The notes: generated by a model not told the origin, from the letters alone. A DNA stretch of 64,000 nt from Streptomyces natalensis ATCC 27448 (GCF_000935125.1 NZ_JRKI01000009.1:186001-250000), one strand, 5' to 3'; positions 36,380 through 45,342 are shown, numbered from the stretch's first letter. A program made the numbers and translations.

Positions 36380-37543
36380 GTGCTCCTGAAAACCTTTGGC
36401 TGGTCGTTCGCCATCACGGTGCTCGGCCTGGCCTTGGCCGGCGGTCTCTGGGGGTGGCAGGGGCTCGCGATTGTCGGGATCCTGTCCGTCCTGGAGATTT
36501 CGCTCTCTTTCGACAACGCCGTCATCAACGCAGGAATCCTGCGCAAGATGAACGCCTTCTGGCAGAAGATCTTCCTGACGGTCGGCATCCTCGTCGCGGT
36601 ATTCGGCATGCGGCTGGTCTTCCCGGTCGTCATCGTCGCGATCACCGCGAAACTGGGGCCGATCGAGGCGGTCAATCTCGCCATCAACGACAAGGCGCAT
36701 TACCAGGAACTGGTCACCAGCGCCCATCCGGCCATCGCGGCATTCGGCGGGATCTTCCTGCTGATGATCTTCCTCGATTTCCTCTTCGAGGAGCGCGACC
36801 ACAAATGGCTGGCGTGGATCGAGAAGCCGATGGCCCGGATGGGCAAGCTCGACATGCTCTCCGTCATCGTCGCGCTGGTCGCCCTGCTGGTGGCCTCGAT
36901 GACCGTGGCCACCGCCGCGGCGCACGGCGCCGGTGACAAGAGCGCCACGGTGCTGCTGTCGGGCGTCGCCGGCCTGATCACCTATCTCGTCGTCGGCGGT
37001 ATCTCGGGCTACTTCGAGGACAAGCTGGAGGACGAAGAGGACGACGACGAGGACGAGGCGGGCGAGGATGCGGAGGCCCGCGAGGCCGCCGCCGCGCCCG
37101 CGAAGAAGGGCGTCTCCACCGGCGCGGCCGTGGGCCTGGCCGGCAAGGCCGCGTTCTTCATGTTCCTCTACCTTGAGGTCATCGACGCGTCCTTCTCCTT
37201 CGACGGCGTCATCGGAGCCTTCGCGATCACCAACGACATCTTCATGATGGCGCTGGGCCTGGGCATCGGCGCGATGTACATCCGGTCGCTGACGGTCTTC
37301 CTCGTCCGCAAGGGGACCCTGGACGACTACGTCTACCTGGAGCACGGCGCGCACTACGCGATCGGCGCCCTGGCGGTCATCCTGCTCATCACGATCAAGT
37401 ACGAGATCAACGAGGTCATCACCGGCCTGATCGGCGTCGTCCTGATCGGACTGTCCTTCCTCTCCTCCGTGGCGCGCAACCGCCGCGAGGGCAAGCCGGG
37501 AAACGAGGAGGACTCCCGGCAGGAGGTCGCGTCCGGGGTGTGA
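36380..37543 (+). CDS. TerC-like DUF475 integral membrane protein
   Basis: A 387-residue polytopic protein of the DUF475/TerC group with about nine membrane segments. Two conserved acidic membrane motifs, SLSFDNAVINAG and ASFSFDGVIGAF, match the metal-exporter-like TerC signature. A cytoplasmic loop (about residues 213-245) is highly acidic (EDEEDDDEDEAGEDAEA). TerC proteins form the membrane centre of Ter complexes and have been linked to metal export in other bacteria. GTG start, weak ribosome binding site. Confidence 0.92.
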   Translation: MLLKTFGWSFAITVLGLALAGGLWGWQGLAIVGILSVLEISLSFDNAVINAGILRKMNAFWQKIFLTVGILVAVFGMRLVFPVVIVAITAKLGPIEAVNLAINDKAHYQELVTSAHPAIAAFGGIFLLMIFLDFLFEERDHKWLAWIEKPMARMGKLDMLSVIVALVALLVASMTVATAAAHGAGDKSATVLLSGVAGLITYLVVGGISGYFEDKLEDEEDDDEDEAGEDAEAREAAAAPAKKGVSTGAAVGLAGKAAFFMFLYLEVIDASFSFDGVIGAFAITNDIFMMALGLGIGAMYIRSLTVFLVRKGTLDDYVYLEHGAHYAIGALAVILLITIKYEINEVITGLIGVVLIGLSFLSSVARNRREGKPGNEEDSRQEVASGV

Positions 37544-37642
37544 CGCGGCGCTGAATGAGGAACGCTCTCTGCGGGGCGGCCATGGGGTACGGACCTCGGG
37601 GCCGCCCCGCGGCAATTGGGGTCGAGCAATGGGGTGGGCAGG

Positions 37643-38386
37643 GTGTCGTTCCTGGGGAACTTGTGGCGCGGCGGGTCGCCGAAGTACGACTTCGACAGCG
37701 GCGGGGCGTCGTATGTCGTCGAGCTGACCAAGCGGAACCCGGTCGTCTCGCTGACCAAGCAGGGGGCGGCCGTTGGGCATCTGAGGGTCAACCTGAGCTG
37801 GCAGATGCGGACCTCGGATTTCGACGAGCCGGGCCGCCGGCGCTCCGGCAGCCTGCTGCGGCACCCGGGCAAGCTGTTCAAGCCCGAGGTCGTCCAGGCG
37901 CAGGGGCCGGCCATGGTCAATGTCGACCTGGACCTGGCCTGTATGTACGAGCTCAAGGACGGCACCAAGGGCGTCGTGCAGCCGCTGGGGAACTTCCTGG
38001 GCGACCTCAACGGCCCGCCCTTCGTGAAACTCAGCGGTGACGACCGGTTCGGTTCCGGTTCCGGCGAGACGCTGTACGTCAACCTGGACCACCGCGACGA
38101 GTTCAAGCGGCTGCTGATCTTCGTCTACATCTACGACGGGACGCCCGCGTTCGACCGTACGCACGCGGTGGTGACGCTCTACCCGACCACCGGCCCGCGG
38201 ATGGAGATCAAGCTCGACGAACGCGCGCCGCAGGCCCGTTCCTGCGCCGTCTTCACGCTGGAGAACGGCAAGGACGGCCTGACGGTGCGCCGCGAGGTGA
38301 AGTACGTCTACGGCTTCCAGGCGGAGCTCGACCGGCTCTACGGCTGGGGGCTCCAGTGGGGGCGGGGCTACAAGTCGCAGGTCTGA
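37643..38386 (+). CDS. TerA-like tellurium-resistance protein
   Basis: A 247-residue protein with an N-terminal linker and a TerD-superfamily beta-sandwich of the TerA type (VNVDLDLACMYELKDG, later YIYDGTPAFDRTHAVV). The calcium-site acids differ from those in TerD. GTG 37643 is used; GTG 37634 and TTG 37616 are in-frame alternatives. The gene follows the TerC-like gene by 99 bases and converges with the next TerD gene. Confidence 0.85.
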   Translation: MSFLGNLWRGGSPKYDFDSGGASYVVELTKRNPVVSLTKQGAAVGHLRVNLSWQMRTSDFDEPGRRRSGSLLRHPGKLFKPEVVQAQGPAMVNVDLDLACMYELKDGTKGVVQPLGNFLGDLNGPPFVKLSGDDRFGSGSGETLYVNLDHRDEFKRLLIFVYIYDGTPAFDRTHAVVTLYPTTGPRMEIKLDERAPQARSCAVFTLENGKDGLTVRREVKYVYGFQAELDRLYGWGLQWGRGYKSQV

Positions 38387-38419
38387 CGCCTTGACCGGGG
38401 CCCGCCCCCGGAGGCCGGG

Positions 38420-39598
38420 CTACCGGCGCTGGAACTGCGGGCCCTGCGGCGGCAGGACGAAGGACGGGTCCGGGACGAACGGCTGGTGCTGTGTCGGATA
38501 GCCGTAGCCGTAGGTCGGCGCGGGCTGTTGCTGGGGCGGCTGCGGATAGCCGTAGGCGGACGGCGGAGGCTGCTGCGGGTAGACCGGCTGCTGGGGCGGC
38601 GGGCCCGGGTAGCCGTACCCGTAAGCCGGCTGGGCCGGGGGCTGCTGCGGCGGGGGCGGCACGTTCTGCGGGTAGCCGTAGCCGCCGGCCGGTGGCGGCG
38701 GAGGGGCGGTCGGCGGCTGCGGGGGCATGGCGGACGGCTCGGCCGCCGGGTCCGGCATGTGCTGGGTGACGGCATCGGGGTCCGGTCCCGCGGACGCGGC
38801 GGCCGGCTGCTCGGGCCAGGCGCTGGGCGGCGGGGTCGGCGCGCTCGCGGGCTCCGCGGACGGGACGGGGCCGGAGACCGGAGCGGCGGACTCGGGCGGC
38901 GCGGGCGCGGGCACGGCGGGCGGCGGCGGAGGCGTGGCGGGGGCGGTGGTGGCCGAGCCTTCCGGGGCCGGGGCCGGGGCCTGGGCTGGTGCCGCGGTCG
39001 ACGCCGCAGACCCGGCGGACGGCGTCGCAGCCGATGCGGTGGCCTTCGAGCCGTTCTCCTCCTCCACGGAGATGCCGAACTCGTTCGCCAGCCCCGTCAG
39101 CCCGCTCGCGTACCCCTGCCCCAGCGCCCGGAACTTCCAGCTGTCGGCCCGGCGGTAGAGCTCCCCGCAGATCAGCGCCGTCTCGTCGCCGGTGTCGGGC
39201 ACCACATCGAAGACCGCGAGCGGATCGCCGCCGTCCGCCGCCGCGTCGAAGAGCATGATCCGCAGATCCGCGACCAGCCCGAAGGCGCCGCCGTCCGACG
39301 ACGCGGCCAGCACCACCCGGTCCACCGACGGGTCCAGGGGCGCCAGATCCGCCTCGATGGTCTCGGTCATTCCCTCGGTGACCTGGGCCTTGGGCAGATG
39401 CCGGACCAGGCCGCTGGGATGCCGCGGCTGGTTGTAGAAGACGAAGTCCTCGTCGGAGCGCACGCGTCCGTCGGGCCCCACCAGCAGGGCCGAGGCATCG
39501 ACATCGGGGACGCCGGCACCGGGCGTCCAGCGCAGGACGGCCCGGACCGCCGTGGCGTCGAGGGGTACGTTCGACCCTTTCAGCATCGCGTGCGTCAT
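38420..39598 (-). CDS. TerD-domain protein with long Pro/Tyr/Gln-rich tail
   Basis: A 392-residue protein. Residues 1-180 are a divergent TerD domain (PDVDASALLVGPDGRV, DDED; GYASGLTGLANEFGI at the end). Residues 185-392 are low complexity, first Ala/Pro-rich and then built of YGYP and PPPQQP repeats, typical of disordered, self-associating tails. The usual second calcium motif is altered. ATG 39598 starts the MTHAMLKGSN block; an ATG 36 bases upstream is less likely. It is divergent from the lyase operon. Confidence 0.88.
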   Translation of the reverse strand: MTHAMLKGSNVPLDATAVRAVLRWTPGAGVPDVDASALLVGPDGRVRSDEDFVFYNQPRHPSGLVRHLPKAQVTEGMTETIEADLAPLDPSVDRVVLAASSDGGAFGLVADLRIMLFDAAADGGDPLAVFDVVPDTGDETALICGELYRRADSWKFRALGQGYASGLTGLANEFGISVEEENGSKATASAATPSAGSAASTAAPAQAPAPAPEGSATTAPATPPPPPAVPAPAPPESAAPVSGPVPSAEPASAPTPPPSAWPEQPAAASAGPDPDAVTQHMPDPAAEPSAMPPQPPTAPPPPPAGGYGYPQNVPPPPQQPPAQPAYGYGYPGPPPQQPVYPQQPPPSAYGYPQPPQQQPAPTYGYGYPTQHQPFVPDPSFVLPPQGPQFQRR

Positions 39599-39717
39599 GC
39601 CGCAATCCTGCCTTCCCAAAGGTCGCACCGACAACGCGGGGGCCCGTCGGGCATCGTCGCGTCGCGCGCCGGGACACCCCGGCGCCGCCTGGGGGATACG
39701 TGATTTTCATGCGCGCG

Positions 39718-39744
39718 GGAACTAACGACACCACCCCGCACGTA
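39718..39744 (+). promoter_or_regulatory. Candidate ECF-sigma promoter upstream of the Ter lyase operon
   Basis: GGAACT (39718-39723), a 17-base spacer and CGTA (39741-39744) copy the layout of the candidate promoter before terD. It is 73 bases upstream of the lyase start. Confidence 0.45.
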
Positions 39745-39816
39745 CGATTACCGGCTGGATCCAGACAGCGGGACACAGCGGGGGCGCCGGGTCCCGCCTG
39801 TAGACGGGGGAGTTCT

Positions 39817-40989
39817 ATGCGCCACTTCGGGCATCTTGCGCCGGACATCCGGAAGACTTTGTTCCACAAGGAGCCGGTGGAGTTCACCGCCGATTCCCCG
39901 GCCCGTACGCTCGCAGCCGCCCTGGGTGCCACCCTCTACAGCCCCGCCACCCGCCCGCGGCTCGCCGCCGATGTCCGCAAGCAGGCCGGCCGGGGTGTGA
40001 GGTCCATGGTGCTGTGCCTGGAGGATGCCATCGGGGACGGCGATGTGGCGGCCGGCGAGGAGAATCTCGTCCGGCAGTTGGGCCTGCTGGACGAGGCGGC
40101 CGCCGAGGGCGCGGATCTTCCGCTGCTGTTCATACGGGTCCGCGAACCGGCTCAGATACCGGATCTGGTGCGTCGGACAGGCCCGGCGGTGCGCATATTG
40201 TCCGGGTTCGTTCTACCGAAGTTCACCGCCGAGCGCGGAGTGCCCTTCCTGGAGGCGCTGGCCGCGGCCGAATCGGCCTGCGCGCGGCGGCTGTTCGCGA
40301 TGCCGGTGCTCGAATCCCCGCAGCTGCTGCATCTGGAGAGCCGGGCCGAGACGCTCCGGGGCATCGCCGAAACCGTCGACACCCACCGCGACCGCGTGCT
40401 CGCCCTGCGGCTCGGGGTCACGGACTTCTGCTCGGCCTACGGGCTGCGCAGGGCACCGGACATGACGGCCTATGACGTCCACCTCGTCGCCTCCGTGATC
40501 GCCGATGTGGTCAATGTGCTGGGCCGCGCGGACGGCACCGGCTTCACGATCACCGGCCCGGTGTGGGAGTACTTCCGGCTGCACGAGCGGATGTTCAAAC
40601 CGCAGCTGCGCCGCAGCCCCTTCCTCGGCCGGGCCGAGGAACTGCGCACGGCACTGATCGAGCACGACATGGACGGGCTGCTGCGCGAGATCGAACTGGA
40701 CCGGGCCAACGGCCTCCAGGGCAAGACCTGCATCCACCCCTCGCATGTCGCCCCGGTGCACGCCCTCTCGGTCGTCAGTCACGAGGAGTTCAGCGATGCG
40801 GCCGACATCCTGCGGCCCGAACGCGGTGACGGCGGCGTCCTGCGCTCCGCCTACACCAACAAGATGAACGAAGTGAAGCCGCACCGCGCCTGGGCCGAGC
40901 GCACCCTGCTGCGCGCCGAGGCGTTCGGCGTCGCCCGCGAGGGCATCGGCTTCGTGGAACTGCTCACGGCGAGCGTCCCGCAGACCTGA
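39817..40989 (+). CDS. HpcH/HpaI aldolase/citrate-lyase-family protein of the Ter operon
   Basis: A 390-residue TIM-barrel C-C lyase of the citrate-lyase-beta/HpcH family. Conserved segments are VLCLEDAIGDGD (metal region), FIRVREP, VLPKF and KTCIHPSHVAPVH. In Ter systems of other bacteria this lyase belongs to a predicted biosynthetic module with a PRTase, StiP and HAD enzyme (published comparative genomics). The ATG has an ACGGGGGAG site. The next gene follows after nine bases. Confidence 0.9.
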   Translation: MRHFGHLAPDIRKTLFHKEPVEFTADSPARTLAAALGATLYSPATRPRLAADVRKQAGRGVRSMVLCLEDAIGDGDVAAGEENLVRQLGLLDEAAAEGADLPLLFIRVREPAQIPDLVRRTGPAVRILSGFVLPKFTAERGVPFLEALAAAESACARRLFAMPVLESPQLLHLESRAETLRGIAETVDTHRDRVLALRLGVTDFCSAYGLRRAPDMTAYDVHLVASVIADVVNVLGRADGTGFTITGPVWEYFRLHERMFKPQLRRSPFLGRAEELRTALIEHDMDGLLREIELDRANGLQGKTCIHPSHVAPVHALSVVSHEEFSDAADILRPERGDGGVLRSAYTNKMNEVKPHRAWAERTLLRAEAFGVAREGIGFVELLTASVPQT

Positions 40990-40998
40990 GATCCGGCG

Positions 40999-43506
40999 GT
41001 GGACATGGACGAAACGATGGGGAAGACCGAGCGCGTGGTGTGGACCGGGGACTGGGTGGCCGAGCGGCTCGGTGTGTCGCTGAGCGGCGGCGGCGATCTG
41101 CCGGAGCTGCTGGGCCTGGCGCTGCGGCGCAATCCGAAGCGGGCCCATCTGCTGGTGTCGAACGTCCTGGGCAAGCACGTCCCGCAGCGGCCCGGTGTGG
41201 TCCACGGCGCGGGCCACGGGCTGGGGCGCCGGGTGCGCGAGCTGCTGGGCGACGAAGCCGCCGCCCGCTCGGTCGTCCTGGGCTACGCGGAGACCGCCAC
41301 GGGCCTGGGGCATTCCGTCGCCGACGGCCTGGCCCTCGCGCCGTATCTGCACTCCACCCGCCGGCCGGTGCCCGGCGTCGCGACGGTGGGCGGCTTCGAG
41401 GAGGAGCACAGCCACGCCACCTCGCATCTGCTGCTCCCCGAGGACCCGGACCTGCTCGCCGGGGACGGGCCGCTGGTGCTCGTCGACGACGAGTTCTCCA
41501 CCGGCCGCACGGTCCTCAACACCATCGCGGCGCTGCATGCGCGCTTTCCCCGCGAGCAGTACGTGGTCGTCGCGCTGGTCGACATGCGCTCGGACGCCGA
41601 CCGCGGCCATCTGGAGAAGTTCGCCGCGGACCTGGGCGCCCGCGTCGACCTGATCTCCCTGGCCGCGGGCGGCGTACGGCTCCCGGCGGACGTCCTTGCA
41701 CGGGGCCAGGAACTCGTCGCCGCCCATGAGGCCGCCAAAGTCCCGTCGCCGGTGGCCCCGTCGTCGCCGGCCGGCCGCGGTAACGACCTCGTACGGAACG
41801 ACCTCGTACGGGTCGACCTCGGCTGGCCCGCCGGGCTGCCCGACGGCGGGCGGCACGGCTTCACACCGGCCCATCGCGCCCGTCTGGAGTCGGCCCTGCC
41901 GGACATGGCGGCCCGCCTCGCCGGCCGGCTGGAGGGCGCCCGCCGCATCCTCGTCCTCGGCAACGAAGAGCTGATGTACGCGCCGGTGCGCCTCGCCGAG
42001 GCCCTGGACGCCCGCCTCGCCGCCACGGCCCCGCCCCACGGCGCTCCGGCGGTCCGCTTCTCGACCACCACCCGGTCCCCGGTGCTCGCCGTGGACGACC
42101 CCGGCTACGCGATACGCACCCGGCTGGCCTTCCCGGCCCACGACCGGCCGGCCGACGGCCCCGGGGAGCGCTACGCGTACAACGTCGCACCCGGCGGCGA
42201 CCCGGCGCGCCGCTTCGACGCCATCGTGGCCGTGGTCGACTCCGCGGGAGACGGCCCCGAACTGCACGCCGCCGGCGGCCTCCTGGACCGCCTCGCCGAC
42301 CACACCGACCGGCTGCTGCTCGCCGTGATCCCCTCGTACACCCCGCAAGAACAGGCCCGCCCCATGCCCCTGCCCGAGCCGCTGCGTGGCCCCGCCTTCT
42401 CCTCGTACGCCGCCGAGGAGGTCGGCTGGCTGCTCCAGGACCTCTCCGACGTCACGCTGGAGGCGCCCACCGAGGAGCGCGAGGAGGCGATCCAGAGCGG
42501 CGGCGCCCACTACGCCGAATCGCTGCCCGTCGAATACCAGCCGAGCGAGCAGTACCAGGCGCTGTTCCACAGCGCGTTGGGGACTTCGGCGCGCCGGATC
42601 GCGCAGGCCGTGGGGACGGTCACCGAGACCGTGCTCGCCGAACGCACGAAGAGCCCGGTGCTGGTGTCGCTGGCGCGGGCCGGGACGCCGGTCGGGGTGC
42701 TGATGCGCCGCTGGGCGCGGCACGCACACGGCCTGGACCTGCCGCACTACGCCGTCTCCATCGTCCGCGGCCGGGGCATCGACACCACCGCACTGCGCTG
42801 GCTGGCCACCCACCACGACCCGGCCGACGTCGTCTTCGTGGACGGCTGGACGGGCAAGGGCGCCATCACCCGCGAACTCGCCCAGGCCCTCGCGGACTTC
42901 CCCGGCTTCGACCCGCGGATCGCGGTGCTCGCCGACCCCGGCGGCTGCGTCGAGACCTACGGCACCCGCGACGACTTCCTGATCCCGTCCGCCTGCCTCA
43001 ACTCCACCGTCTCCGGCCTCATATCGCGCACCGTGCTGCGCGACGACCTCGTGGGCCCGGACGACTTCCACGGAGCCAAGTTCTACCGCGAGCTGACCGG
43101 CGCCGATGTGTCGGGAGCCTTTCTCGACGCGGTCGGCGCGCATTTCGACGAGGTCGCCGAGGACGTCGCCGCGCAGGTCGAGCAGTTGGCCGCCGCCGAT
43201 CGCACGCCCACCTGGGAGGGTTGGGCGGCCGTCGAGCGGATCAGCGCCGAGTACGCCATCGACGACGTCAATCTCGTCAAGCCCGGTGTCGGCGAGACCA
43301 CCCGCGTTCTGCTGCGCCGGGTTCCCTGGAAGATCCTCGCCCAGCGCGGCGCCGGCGACGATCTCGCCCATGTGCGCCTCCTGGCGGAACAGCGCGGCGT
43401 GCCCGTCGAAGAGGTCGACGGCCTGCCCTACACCTGTGTCGGGCTGATCCACCCCCGCTTCACCCGCGGCGCCACCGGCGCCGACGGCAAGGCGGTGGCC
43501 GCCTGA
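40999..43506 (+). CDS. PRTase-TRSP-StiP-PELOTA fusion protein of the Ter operon
   Basis: An 835-residue multi-domain protein. Residues 1-245 are a phosphoribosyltransferase with the PRPP motif LVLVDDEFSTGRT (Asp163/Asp164). Residues about 270-390 match the TRSP region that follows it in Ter operons. Residues about 455-745 resemble StiP, once called a cysteine protease and now seen as a nucleotide-related hydrolase-like domain (conserved PSACLNSTVSG). The last 80 residues look like the PELOTA RNA-binding-type domain (KILAQRGAGDDLAHVRLL). These are separate genes in many bacteria. GTG 40999 is used; ATG 41005 or 41017 could be the true start. The HAD gene starts at the last base of its stop codon. 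Confidence 0.85.
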   Translation: MDMDETMGKTERVVWTGDWVAERLGVSLSGGGDLPELLGLALRRNPKRAHLLVSNVLGKHVPQRPGVVHGAGHGLGRRVRELLGDEAAARSVVLGYAETATGLGHSVADGLALAPYLHSTRRPVPGVATVGGFEEEHSHATSHLLLPEDPDLLAGDGPLVLVDDEFSTGRTVLNTIAALHARFPREQYVVVALVDMRSDADRGHLEKFAADLGARVDLISLAAGGVRLPADVLARGQELVAAHEAAKVPSPVAPSSPAGRGNDLVRNDLVRVDLGWPAGLPDGGRHGFTPAHRARLESALPDMAARLAGRLEGARRILVLGNEELMYAPVRLAEALDARLAATAPPHGAPAVRFSTTTRSPVLAVDDPGYAIRTRLAFPAHDRPADGPGERYAYNVAPGGDPARRFDAIVAVVDSAGDGPELHAAGGLLDRLADHTDRLLLAVIPSYTPQEQARPMPLPEPLRGPAFSSYAAEEVGWLLQDLSDVTLEAPTEEREEAIQSGGAHYAESLPVEYQPSEQYQALFHSALGTSARRIAQAVGTVTETVLAERTKSPVLVSLARAGTPVGVLMRRWARHAHGLDLPHYAVSIVRGRGIDTTALRWLATHHDPADVVFVDGWTGKGAITRELAQALADFPGFDPRIAVLADPGGCVETYGTRDDFLIPSACLNSTVSGLISRTVLRDDLVGPDDFHGAKFYRELTGADVSGAFLDAVGAHFDEVAEDVAAQVEQLAAADRTPTWEGWAAVERISAEYAIDDVNLVKPGVGETTRVLLRRVPWKILAQRGAGDDLAHVRLLAEQRGVPVEEVDGLPYTCVGLIHPRFTRGATGADGKAVAA

Positions 43507-44357
43507 TGAACGCCCTCGTCGCCAGCGACCTCGACCGCACCCTGATCTACTCGGCCGCCGCGCTGGACCTCGCCATGCCGGACGCCGAGGCCCCGCGCCT
43601 GCTGTGCGTCGAGACGTACGAGCGCAGGCCGCTGTCCTATATGACGGAGACGGCGGCCGCGCTGCTCGCCGACCTGGCCGCCGGCACCACCTTCGTGCCG
43701 ACCACCACCCGCACCCGCGAACAGTACGGACGCATCCATCTCCCGGGCCCGGCACCGGAGTTCGCGATCTGCGCCAACGGCGGCCATCTCCTCGTACGCG
43801 GCGAGTCGGACCCCGACTGGCAGCGCGTCGTCGCCCGGCGCCTGGCCGCGCAGTGCGCGCCGCTCGCCGAGATCCGCGCGCATCTCGTCCGCACCGCCGA
43901 TCCGGCCTGGCTGCTCAAGGAGCGGGTGGCCGAGGACCTCTTCGCCTACCTCGTCGTCGAGCGGCCGCTGCTGCCCGACACCTGGGTGAAGGACCTCACC
44001 GGCTGGGCGGCGGAACGCGGCTGGACCGTGTCGTTGCAGGGCCGCAAGATCTACGCCGTACCGAAGCCGCTCACCAAGGGCGCAGCCGTTGCGGAGGTGG
44101 CCCGCCGCACCGGCGCGTCCGCGGTCCTGGCGGCCGGGGATTCCCTGCTCGACGCCGATCTGCTGCTCGCGGCGGACCGCGGATGGCGGCCGGGACACGG
44201 TGAGCTGGCGGACACCGGCTGGCAGGCCCCGCATGTCACGGCGCTCGCGGAGCGCGGTGTCGCGGCCGGTGAGGAGATCGTCCGGGCGTTCCTCCGCGGC
44301 GCCGCAACCCGGGAGGGCGCCCGTCGGCATCGGGACGCGGTGACGGGGGAAGAGTGA
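43506..44357 (+). CDS. HAD-superfamily phosphatase of the Ter operon
   Basis: A 283-residue HAD hydrolase with motif I SDLDRTL (Asp8, Asp10), motif II TTTRTREQYG and motif IV GDSLLDADLL. The cap resembles sucrose-phosphatase-like HADs. Its start overlaps the stop of the fusion gene by one base (TGATG), so translation is coupled. It probably removes phosphate from a pathway intermediate. Confidence 0.9.
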   Translation: MNALVASDLDRTLIYSAAALDLAMPDAEAPRLLCVETYERRPLSYMTETAAALLADLAAGTTFVPTTTRTREQYGRIHLPGPAPEFAICANGGHLLVRGESDPDWQRVVARRLAAQCAPLAEIRAHLVRTADPAWLLKERVAEDLFAYLVVERPLLPDTWVKDLTGWAAERGWTVSLQGRKIYAVPKPLTKGAAVAEVARRTGASAVLAAGDSLLDADLLLAADRGWRPGHGELADTGWQAPHVTALAERGVAAGEEIVRAFLRGAATREGARRHRDAVTGEE

Positions 44358-44377
44358 AGCGGACAGGAGGAGACCCA

Positions 44378-45037
44378 GTGACCAAGCCCAAGAGCACACC
44401 GATCACCCCCGAGCTGTACGACTACGTCCTCGCCCACAATCCGCCGCTGGACGCCGTGCAGCGCGACCTGGTGGAGCTGACGCACCGGCTGTTCCCGGAC
44501 GCGGCGGTGATGCAGTCGGCACACGAGCAGGGGCCGCTGCTGGCGTTCCTGGCGCGGCTGATCGACGCGCGGCACATCGTCGAGGTGGGGACGTTCACCG
44601 GATTCTCGGCCCTGGCGATGGCCCAGGCGCTGCCCAAGGACGGCACGCTGATCGCCTGCGACATCTCCGAGGAGTGGACCGCCCACGCCCGGCGGGCCTG
44701 GGAGCAGGCCGGGGTGGGGGACCGTATCGAGCTGCGCATCGCCCCTGCGCTGGACACCCTGCGGGCGATGCCGGCCGACCCGCATATCGACCTCGTCTAC
44801 CTCGACGCGGACAAGCCCGGCTACATCGCGTACTGGGAGGAACTGGTGGCCCGGTTGCGGCCGGGCGGCCTGATCGTCGCGGACAACGTCCTCTACAACG
44901 GCCAGGTCGCCGATCCGGCGGCGACCGGATCGGCGCGGGCGATCCGTGAGTTCAACGACCATGTGCGGGCCGATGAGCGCATGGAGGCGGTGATGCTCAC
45001 CGTGGCGGACGGGGTGACGGTGGCCCGCAAGCGCTAG
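44378..45037 (+). CDS. SAM-dependent O-methyltransferase at the end of the Ter operon
   Basis: A 219-residue class I methyltransferase of the catechol/caffeoyl-CoA O-methyltransferase type. The SAM motif is VEVGTFTGFSALAM and the metal site is LDADK. The GTG at 44378 is preferred because AGGAGGAG lies just before it. It starts 20 bases after the HAD gene, which strongly suggests the same operon, so it may modify the Ter product; a stand-alone role cannot be excluded. Confidence 0.9.
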   Translation: MTKPKSTPITPELYDYVLAHNPPLDAVQRDLVELTHRLFPDAAVMQSAHEQGPLLAFLARLIDARHIVEVGTFTGFSALAMAQALPKDGTLIACDISEEWTAHARRAWEQAGVGDRIELRIAPALDTLRAMPADPHIDLVYLDADKPGYIAYWEELVARLRPGGLIVADNVLYNGQVADPAATGSARAIREFNDHVRADERMEAVMLTVADGVTVARKR

Positions 45038-45111
45038 CGGGCCCGGCGTGAACGATTACCGGCGGGCCCGTCGTGAACGGTCACTGGCGGGCCCGGCGTG
45101 ACCGGTCAGCC
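45037..45111. repeat. Three 25-bp tandem repeats between methyltransferase and zinc ribbon genes
   Basis: Units starting at 45037, 45062 and 45087 share GCGGGCCCG, then CGTGA and a variable ACCGGTCA-like end. The block covers the convergent 3' ends of two genes and overlaps the last codons of the second. Confidence 0.85.
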
Positions 45112-45318
45112 GCAGCAGCCGCCCCCGCAGCAGCCTCCGCCTCCGCCACCGGCGGGCGCGGGGGCCGAGGCGGAGCCGCCGACGGCGACCGCGGACAGGA
45201 GCTTCACGGTGTCCTCGTGGCCGTCGGGGCAGACGGCCGGGGCGGAGGACTCGGCCATCGGCCGGTTCAGCTCGAAGGTGGTGCCACAGGGACGGCACCG
45301 GTATTCGTAACGGGGCAT
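45106..45318 (-). CDS. FmdB-type zinc-ribbon protein
   Basis: A 70-residue protein with an N-terminal zinc ribbon (MPRYEYRCRPCG and CPDGH) typical of the FmdB regulatory-protein family, and a C-terminal tail of glycines and cysteines (GGGGGGCCGGGCCG). Its role is unknown; the tail may bind metal. It is 24 bases upstream of nothing on its strand except the sugar kinase stop side, so it appears monocistronic. Confidence 0.85.
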   Translation of the reverse strand: MPRYEYRCRPCGTTFELNRPMAESSAPAVCPDGHEDTVKLLSAVAVGGSASAPAPAGGGGGGCCGGGCCG

Positions 45319-45342
45319 GGCCACAGGTTAGCCGCGGTGCGG

